Shown here piece by piece: positions 58,711 through 64,000 of a stretch of DNA of 64,000 nucleotides (position 1 is its first letter; every line of letters starts with the position of its first letter). A program made the position numbers and the translations under genes. This stretch comes from Modicisalibacter coralii (GTDB taxonomy: Bacteria; Pseudomonadota; Gammaproteobacteria; Pseudomonadales; Halomonadaceae), in contig NZ_QWBW01000008.1 of assembly GCF_004117855.1 (NCBI RefSeq), positions 158,219-222,218 on the forward strand, in the 5' to 3' direction. A model generated the notes under the pieces. It was not told the DNA's origin. It saw nothing but the letters and a program-made list of their open reading frames with translations, and did not search any database.

Positions 58711-59935
58711 TCGAGTCTTCCTGTCCTGGCTGAGAACGCGGCGGGCACTGCGCATGTCGCCCGACCAACTGGCGGCGAGGCGAGCGGCTTTGTGGCGTGA
58801 CCTGCAGCCGGTGCTGGCGCGTACGCCTGCGTTATCCTTCCATTCGGGAAGCGATCTGGCCGGCTTTCCGATCACGGATACCGCGAGCTTGCGCCGCGAC
58901 TACGGTGCCTGGAACAGCCTGGGCATGAGCGATGCGACATTGCGTGCCCTGGCGCAAGATGCCGAAGAGGGGATGGCGTCCGGTGAATTGTCGGCGGGCT
59001 GGTCGACCGGATCGGGGGGCGGCGCCCGTGGCCTGTTTCTGTCGCGCCCCTCGGAGCGTGCCGACTATCTCGGGCAGATTCTTGCCCGGCTACTGCCGGC
59101 GCCCGACCTGCTACGGCGTCAACGGCTGGCCCTGCACCTGCGGGCCAGCAATTCGCTCTACAGCGACGTTGGACGTCGCCGCTTCGCCTTTGCGCATGTG
59201 CCGCTCGACGAATCGACCGAGGCGTCCCTGAAACGACTCAGACAATTCGATCCGACGATCCTGATCGCACCGCCGCATCGTCTCGCCGCTTTTGCTCGGG
59301 CCGGAGCGCGCTTTCCTTCCTTGCGGCATCTGTTCTGTGGCAGCGAGCCGGTCAGCGAGGCCGAACGCAGCTTCGTCGACGACAGGTTGGGCTTGAGACC
59401 GCGTGGCATCTATCAGGCGACCGAAGGGTTCATTGCCGCCGAGTGCGCCGAAGGGCGCCTGCATCTGAACGATCATGTCATGATCATTGAACTCGAGCCG
59501 GTACCGGGGACGCCGGGCTACCGGCCGATCATCACCGACCTGCGCCGGGTCAGCCAGCCTATCGTCCGTGTCCGCGGCGACGACTACCTCGAGATCGATG
59601 CACGACCTTGCCCATGCGGTTTCGCGGGACGCGTCATTCATCCGCCGCAAGGCCGCGTGACGGATATCTGGTACTACGCGGGCCGTGTGCTCACGCCCCC
59701 ACGCGTGGTCGCGGCGATCGAAGCTGTGCTGGGAGGCGACACGAACTGGCAGGCGGTGGCGGAACCCGATCGCGTCGTACTTCGTCTGTCACCTTGCTGT
59801 CCGGCCGATATCGCCACGCTTGCCGCGCGATCGCTGACCCGCGAGCTTGGAGGAACGGTGCCGGTCGTGGTGATGCAGGATCTGACCGCGTGGCGCGGTC
59901 CCAAGCGCCGCAAGGTGAAAGATGGCAATGTCTAG
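58700..59935 (+). CDS. Adenylate-forming enzyme related to coenzyme F390 synthetase/phenylacetate-CoA ligase
   Basis: 411 residues, shorter than a classical acyl-CoA synthetase. The ATP phosphate loop is SAGWSTGSGGGARGLFLS (about 98-115); further ANL-type segments are FCGSEPVSEAERSFVDDRL, YQATEGFIA, YRPIITDLRR and RVRGDDYLEI. It ends in a basic tail (GPKRRKVKDGNV). Relatives activate carboxylic acids or, in F390 synthetase, adenylate a cofactor; the acid here may be the product of the preceding three enzymes. ATG 58700 lies inside the end of the MBL gene. The stop overlaps the ATP-grasp gene by 14 bases. Confidence 0.8.
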   Translation: MRIDRVFLSWLRTRRALRMSPDQLAARRAALWRDLQPVLARTPALSFHSGSDLAGFPITDTASLRRDYGAWNSLGMSDATLRALAQDAEEGMASGELSAGWSTGSGGGARGLFLSRPSERADYLGQILARLLPAPDLLRRQRLALHLRASNSLYSDVGRRRFAFAHVPLDESTEASLKRLRQFDPTILIAPPHRLAAFARAGARFPSLRHLFCGSEPVSEAERSFVDDRLGLRPRGIYQATEGFIAAECAEGRLHLNDHVMIIELEPVPGTPGYRPIITDLRRVSQPIVRVRGDDYLEIDARPCPCGFAGRVIHPPQGRVTDIWYYAGRVLTPPRVVAAIEAVLGGDTNWQAVAEPDRVVLRLSPCCPADIATLAARSLTRELGGTVPVVVMQDLTAWRGPKRRKVKDGNV

Positions 59936-61091
59936 GCGTGTCCTGATTACCGGTGCCCGGGCCGCCGCGGCGCTCGATCTCGCTCGCGACTTCGCCGCCG
60001 CCGGATGGGAAGCGCATCTGGCCGACTGTGTACCGGCGCGGATGGCGAGCTGGTCGAGGGCCCCCGCACGTGTTCATCGTTATCCGGCGCCCAGGTATCA
60101 GAGCGCGGCATTCCGCGAGCGCATCGTCGAGCTCGTCGAGACCTTGGGCATCGATCTGGTCGTGCCGACCTGTGAAGAGGTTTTCCATCTTGCCGCGCCG
60201 GCCGTTCAGGGTCTTCTGGAAGCGCGTCTGTTTGCTTCGCCGCTTTCGACGCTGCGTCGGCTTCACGACAAGTTGGCCTTCGCCCGCCACTGTGCCGCGT
60301 TCGGGTTGCCGGTGCCGGTGTCTCGCCCGATCGACTCCGCCCGGGAGCTGGCGGGGTTCGCGGCTACCAGCCGCGACTGGGTGTTCAAACCGCGGTTCGG
60401 TCGTTTCGGTGACAGTACCCGTGTCGCCCCCGGCCCGGAAGAGTTGATCGCGATTACCCCCGGACCCGATGCGCCCTGGATGGCTCAGCAACGGATCATC
60501 GGTGAAGAGACCTGCTTTTATGCCGTCGCACATCGCGGCGAGCTCGTTGCCTTTGCCGCCTACGGTTCCGAGTGGCGCCTGCAGGGCGGTGCCAGCTACG
60601 CCTTCGACCCCCTGACCAGTCAGCGTGAACGAAGGCTGCGCGATATTGCCGCGCGTCTGGCGCGCTCCGCAGAAATCCATGGTCAGTTCGCCTGCGACGT
60701 GATGTTCGATACCGCGGGTTCTCCCTTCCTGCTCGAGTGCAACCCCCGCGCCACCAGCGGCGTGCATCTGCTCGTTGGTGCGGGGCACCTGGCACCAGCG
60801 ATGGCGGATGGCGTTCCTGCCCCCGGAGCTCCGCCGTCGGCGGCTTGCTATCTCGGGCCGGCGATGCTCTTGCTGGGTCTGCCTCGTGCGCTGCGTGATG
60901 CCAAGGCGCGCCAATGGTGGCGCTGCCTGGCCTCCGGTCACGATGCGATTTCCCGTCCGGGGGATCGGCGGCCCTTTCTCGGCGCATTGGTGGATGCCGC
61001 TGCCTTTACCCTGGCAGGCTTCAAGCGAAGCATCTCGACCAATGCCGCGACAACGCACGATCTCGAGTGGAATGGCGAGGAATTACCCTGA
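59922..61091 (+). CDS. ATP-grasp domain protein (carboxylate-amine ligase-like)
   Basis: 389 residues. The N-terminal pre-ATP-grasp fold begins RRVLITGARAAAALDLARDFAAAGW. ATP-binding Lys in VFKPRFGRFGDST (about residues 161-173), the MAQQRIIGEETCFYAVAHRG segment, and the metal-binding Glu/Asn in FLLECNPRATSGVHLL (about 268-283). This is the CarB/biotin-carboxylase-like group, often joining a carboxylate to an amine. The last 100 residues are unassigned. In the cluster it could form an amide on the activated acid; substrate unknown. The last base of its stop is the first base of the next start (TGATG). Confidence 0.83.
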   Translation: MAMSRRVLITGARAAAALDLARDFAAAGWEAHLADCVPARMASWSRAPARVHRYPAPRYQSAAFRERIVELVETLGIDLVVPTCEEVFHLAAPAVQGLLEARLFASPLSTLRRLHDKLAFARHCAAFGLPVPVSRPIDSARELAGFAATSRDWVFKPRFGRFGDSTRVAPGPEELIAITPGPDAPWMAQQRIIGEETCFYAVAHRGELVAFAAYGSEWRLQGGASYAFDPLTSQRERRLRDIAARLARSAEIHGQFACDVMFDTAGSPFLLECNPRATSGVHLLVGAGHLAPAMADGVPAPGAPPSAACYLGPAMLLLGLPRALRDAKARQWWRCLASGHDAISRPGDRRPFLGALVDAAAFTLAGFKRSISTNAATTHDLEWNGEELP

Positions 61092-62104
61092 TGAACTACC
61101 CCCAGTCGGTGCGAGATGCCTGGCACCTGGTCGCCCTGTCGAAAGATATTGCCCGGCATCAAGTGCGCAAGACGATGTGTTGTGATGTACCCATTGCCCT
61201 GTTCCGTGGCAAGCAGGGGATCGGTGCCTTGGTCGATCGCTGTCCGCATCGTAATTACCCGCTTTCCGAAGGCCGGGTGCACAAGGGGGGATTGGAGTGT
61301 CCCTACCATGGTTGGCGTTTCGCCAGCGACGGCACCTGCCTCGAGGTACCCGGCTGTCTCGTCGATACGACGCCCGATGACGGTTTGAAGGCCAGTGCGT
61401 TGCGTGTGGTCGAGCGCCACGGCGGTATCTTCGTGACGCTCTCCGATACGGCGCCAGCCGAGCCACCGTTGCCCCCCGACTTCGGCAATCCGGCACTCGA
61501 TCATTTCTGGTGGCAGCAGGGTTGCTGGACCGGTCGCGCCTTCGATGCGATCGAGAATGTCATGGACCCTTTTCATACCAACCACCTTCATCACGGGTTC
61601 ATTCGTCGACGTGACAAGCGATTGCCGGTGTCCTTGATCGTGACCAGCCACGGTGACGGGATCGAAATGGCGATCGAACAGACTGCTCCCGACCTGGGCA
61701 TGATGTCGCGCTTTCTGGAGCGCAGTCGTTCACGCAGTGTTTCCCGTTATTATCCGCCCACCACCGTGCAGGCCCGCTGGGAAGGCGAGTCCAGCCTCAC
61801 CCTGTGCGTCACCGCCATCTTCACGCCGGTCACCGAAGGGAGCTTCATGCCCTTCGCGCGCTTTTCGACGCCCAGCGGCATCGTGCCCGGCTGGCTCAAG
61901 CAGGCGGCCATACGCCTGTTCCTGGCGCCGGTAGTCTCGCAGGATCGGCGTGCTCTCGAACGCCAGCACGAGGTCATGACGCACTTTGGTCGTCCTGCCT
62001 TCATCTCGGGGCCCGGTGACATTCTCAAGACCCGCTTGCATCGTCTGTGGAAGGGAGAGGCACTCGAGCCCGGCAGCGATCCGGCCGTCGAAGTGAGGCT
62101 ATAG
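61091..62104 (+). CDS. Rieske non-haem iron oxygenase
   Basis: 337 residues, oxygenase alpha-subunit type. The Rieske [2Fe-2S] ligands are C51-P-H53 and C70-P-Y-H73. The mononuclear iron site follows in ENVMDPFHTNHLHHG (D159, H162 and H165 or H167), with a later acid expected. It is shorter than dihydroxylating aromatic dioxygenases and closer to single-component hydroxylases, desaturases and demethylases. No ferredoxin or reductase is encoded beside it, so a general redox partner must supply electrons. Last gene of the cluster; probably a tailoring oxidation. Confidence 0.9.
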   Translation: MNYPQSVRDAWHLVALSKDIARHQVRKTMCCDVPIALFRGKQGIGALVDRCPHRNYPLSEGRVHKGGLECPYHGWRFASDGTCLEVPGCLVDTTPDDGLKASALRVVERHGGIFVTLSDTAPAEPPLPPDFGNPALDHFWWQQGCWTGRAFDAIENVMDPFHTNHLHHGFIRRRDKRLPVSLIVTSHGDGIEMAIEQTAPDLGMMSRFLERSRSRSVSRYYPPTTVQARWEGESSLTLCVTAIFTPVTEGSFMPFARFSTPSGIVPGWLKQAAIRLFLAPVVSQDRRALERQHEVMTHFGRPAFISGPGDILKTRLHRLWKGEALEPGSDPAVEVRL

Positions 62105-62168
62105 CGTGACTTTCATTGCGCTTCGATGACGCGCCTCGCTCAATGGTGTCTCCTGGTGATCTGTTCTT

Positions 62169-62192
62169 GCCACGGCGGGAGCTCGCCGTGGC
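62169..62192. terminator. Hairpin after the six-gene cluster
   Basis: GCCACGGCG (62169-62177), loop GGAGCT, CGCCGTGGC (62184-62192), a perfect 9-bp stem in the 112 bases between the converging Rieske and ogt genes. There is no U-run on either strand, so its strength as a terminator is uncertain. Confidence 0.5.
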
Positions 62193-62216
62193 GAGGGCAT
62201 GGCGTGAGGGGCATGG

Positions 62217-62720
62217 CTATAGGGCGCGCTGCCCGGCCTCGAGGTCGAGCAGCGCGCGCTTGCGCGCCAGCCCACCGGCGTAGCCGGTCAGATTGCCCTG
62301 GCTGCCCACCACCCGGTGGCAGGGCACCACGAGGGTCAGCGGATTGCGTCCGACGGCACTGCCCACCGCGCGGGCCGCGCCCGGCGCCAGGCCCAGCCGC
62401 CGGGCGAGGTCGCCGTAGGTTGCGCGTTCGCCGTAGGGGATGGCGGAGAGGGCTTGCCAGACGCGCTGCTGGAAGTCGCTGCCCGACGGCGCGAGCGGCA
62501 ACGAGAAGCGCTCGAGGCGCCCGGCGAAATACGCCTCGAGCTGGACTTGAGTCTCGGTGAACAAGGCTTCGCTGAGCAGGGCCTCGTCGCCGGTGACGGT
62601 GCCATCGGCGTCGGCAGGGTAGTGGCGCTGACCGACGAAGAAGATGCCGGTAAGGGCGTCGTTCTCGGCGCGCAGGAGCATCTCGCCGAGCGGTGAGTCG
62701 ATACGGGTTTGGCGGATCAT
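62217..62720 (-). CDS. ogt: Methylated-DNA-protein-cysteine methyltransferase
   Basis: 167 residues; removes methyl groups from O6-methylguanine by transfer to its own Cys. Active site PCHRVVG with the acceptor Cys, preceded by the DNA-binding helix-turn-helix (YGERATYGDLARRLG) and the Asn hinge in GSAVGRNPLTLVVPCHR. The N-terminal domain (MIRQTRIDSPLGEMLLRAEN) is the Ogt form. ATG 62720 overlaps the stop of the upstream glycosylase gene (ATGA, 62717-62720), so the two repair genes are coupled. Confidence 0.94.
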   Translation of the reverse strand: MIRQTRIDSPLGEMLLRAENDALTGIFFVGQRHYPADADGTVTGDEALLSEALFTETQVQLEAYFAGRLERFSLPLAPSGSDFQQRVWQALSAIPYGERATYGDLARRLGLAPGAARAVGSAVGRNPLTLVVPCHRVVGSQGNLTGYAGGLARKRALLDLEAGQRAL

Positions 62721-64000
62721 GGACGGTCCTCCGCTGTTGAACGGGCAGCCTCGTCGAGGCTGGCGTGATGCCACAGGTGCATGGCGGCGTAGGCCCGCCA
62801 GGGCGACCAGGGCTCGGCCTCGGGGCCGAGGGTCGGCCAGTGGGAGGCGAGCCGGCGACGCAGGACGAGATCATTGCCCGGCCAGGCGTCGGGCCAGTCG
62901 AGCGCGCGCATGGCGACGATCTGCGCGGTCCACGCGCCGACCCCGGGAATCGACTTCAGGGTGGCGAGCGTTTCGTCGAGCGGCGCGTCGGGGCTCAACA
63001 TCAGTCGTCCGTCGTCGATGGCGCGGGCCAGGGCATGAATGGCCCCCGCCTTGGCGCGGGTCAGTCCCAGCGAGGCGAGTTCCGCCGGATCGCTCGCGGC
63101 GATGCGCCCGGCGGCGGGGAAGGCGTGGTCGAGCCCGGTCGGCGCGCCATCGGCGTCGAATGGCTCGCCGAAGGTTTGCGTGAGCCGGGTCAGCAGCGTC
63201 CGGGCGTGGCCCAGCGAGATCACCTGGCCGACGATCGCCCGCACCGCGACCTCGAAACCCTCGGCGCCGCCAGGAACCCGCAGCCCCGGCGTGGCGGCGG
63301 CCAGCGCGCCGAGCTGGGTGTCGATGCGGTCGATGCGCGCGTCGAGATCGAACAGTCGACGGGTCAGGCGCAGGTAGTCGATGCTGCGCGCCGCCTGATC
63401 GGCAGGGATCTCGAGACGCAGGACGTTGCGTTCGGCCAGCGGCGTGACCGCCAGCCAACCGAGCGTGCCGTCGAGATGGCGCACGACTCGGGCATGGCCG
63501 GACCCGCGACGGGTGGTGAAGATGCGCTCCACGCCCGGCACGGCGCGTCGGCCGAGGAAGGCGATCAGGGCCTCCCAGGCCAGCGGCGGGCGGTAACCGA
63601 GTTCCAGCGTCAAGGTCCTCGACGGGGCGACGGTCGTCCCGCCGGCGGTCTCGCGGCGTAGACGCCCCGGCGGCATGCCGTAGCGCTCGCGGAACACCGC
63701 GTTGAAGCGGCGCAGGCTGCCGAAGCCGGCGGCCAGGGCGACCTCGGCGACCGGCAGCGGGGTATCGGTGAGCAGGCGCTTGGCGGCCAGCAGTCGTTGG
63801 GTCAGGGCGTAGTCGAGCGGCGAAACGCCGTAGGCGCGGTGAAACAGCCGGCGCAGGTGGCGTGGCGACAGCCCGATCCGCGCGGCCAACGCATTCAACC
63901 CGGCGTCATCGAGTGCGCCCTGTTCGATGGCGCGGGCCGCGGCCTCGACCAGGCGGCCGTTGAGATCGTCCCGCGAAAGGGCGCGTCCGCCGCCCGGGGC
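62717..64000 (-). CDS. AraC-type regulator fused to DNA-3-methyladenine glycosylase II (AlkA), N-terminus outside window
   Basis: 427 visible residues; the frame is open to the right edge. An AraC-type HTH pair comes first (LNALAARIGLSPRHLRRLF, LPVAEVALAAGFGSLRRFNAVFRERYGMPPG), then an AlkA N-terminal domain (LTLELGYRPPLAWEALIAFLG) and the HhH-GPD glycosylase domain with GQVISLGHA, LKSIPGVGAWTAQIVAMRAL (helix-hairpin-helix) and the catalytic Asp in WPGNDLVL. In relatives an Ada-type zinc domain with the methyl-acceptor Cys precedes the HTH; it would lie outside the window. The likely role is to excise alkylated bases and switch on the adaptive response. Coupled to ogt. Confidence 0.9.
   Translation of the reverse strand, partial: APGGGRALSRDDLNGRLVEAAARAIEQGALDDAGLNALAARIGLSPRHLRRLFHRAYGVSPLDYALTQRLLAAKRLLTDTPLPVAEVALAAGFGSLRRFNAVFRERYGMPPGRLRRETAGGTTVAPSRTLTLELGYRPPLAWEALIAFLGRRAVPGVERIFTTRRGSGHARVVRHLDGTLGWLAVTPLAERNVLRLEIPADQAARSIDYLRLTRRLFDLDARIDRIDTQLGALAAATPGLRVPGGAEGFEVAVRAIVGQVISLGHARTLLTRLTQTFGEPFDADGAPTGLDHAFPAAGRIAASDPAELASLGLTRAKAGAIHALARAIDDGRLMLSPDAPLDETLATLKSIPGVGAWTAQIVAMRALDWPDAWPGNDLVLRRRLASHWPTLGPEAEPWSPWRAYAAMHLWHHASLDEAARSTAEDRP

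Overview
The window reads as a chromosomal segment of a GC-rich gammaproteobacterium. The closest overall match by gene content is the Halomonadaceae (Halomonas-type halophiles): Entner-Doudoroff glucose catabolism, a cyo quinol oxidase operon, an E. coli-like deo regulon, osmoregulated periplasmic glucan synthesis, KefC-like and MscS-like osmotic proteins. The genus is an inference from gene content and codon style; no rRNA is present to confirm it. Genes are dense, most with GC-rich third positions, and many neighbours overlap by ATGA.

Layout. 1-6 kb: the end of opgH, an anion/Na+ symporter with TrkA-C domains, a carboxylesterase, then pgi-fructokinase on the minus strand. 6-12 kb: a minus-strand sugar operon (edd-glk-mutarotase-aldo/keto reductase), every junction an ATGA overlap, divergent from gap. 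12-21 kb: a PAS-GGDEF diguanylate cyclase, an exported dienelactone hydrolase, a FemAB-like acyltransferase gene bracketed by two copies of a small non-coding repeat with terminal inverted repeats (MITE-like), a KefC-like antiporter, a fructosamine kinase and an alpha/beta hydrolase. 21-33 kb: a TetR-controlled RND efflux pump, a MscS channel whose signal peptide is out of frame, a large ammonium transporter-PAS-PAS-GGDEF-EAL fusion, and two overlapping J-domain-type genes. 33-41 kb: nupC-deoC-deoA-deoB-deoD-cdd divergent from deoR, with a DeoR-type operator and a CRP-like site between them. 41-46 kb: cyoABCDE. 46-55 kb: gfa, a class V aminotransferase, two EamA exporters, an L,D-transpeptidase, a Zn/Cd/Pb P-type ATPase with a MerR-type promoter, and thiC behind a TPP riboswitch. 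55-62 kb: an AT-rich leader and a six-gene, tightly coupled cluster (KAS III, epimerase/reductase, MBL hydrolase, adenylate-forming enzyme, ATP-grasp ligase, Rieske oxygenase). 62-64 kb: ogt and an Ada/AlkA-type gene running off the right edge.

How they work together. Glucose is phosphorylated (glk), anomerised (mutarotase) and dehydrated as 6-phosphogluconate (edd), with gap feeding lower glycolysis; pgi and fructokinase bring fructose into the same pool. Nucleosides enter by NupC and are broken down by the Deo enzymes and Cdd under DeoR. Two independent c-di-GMP proteins are present, one of them joined to an ammonium channel.

The best candidate for an undescribed system is the six-gene cluster at 55.86-62.10 kb: its enzyme set is that of a small-molecule pathway, it has its own AT-rich promoter region, and I cannot match it to a named pathway. 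The Amt-GGDEF-EAL fusion and the MITE-like element that supplies a gene's stop codon are the next most interesting. No rRNA, tRNA, CRISPR array, transposase or prophage gene was seen.
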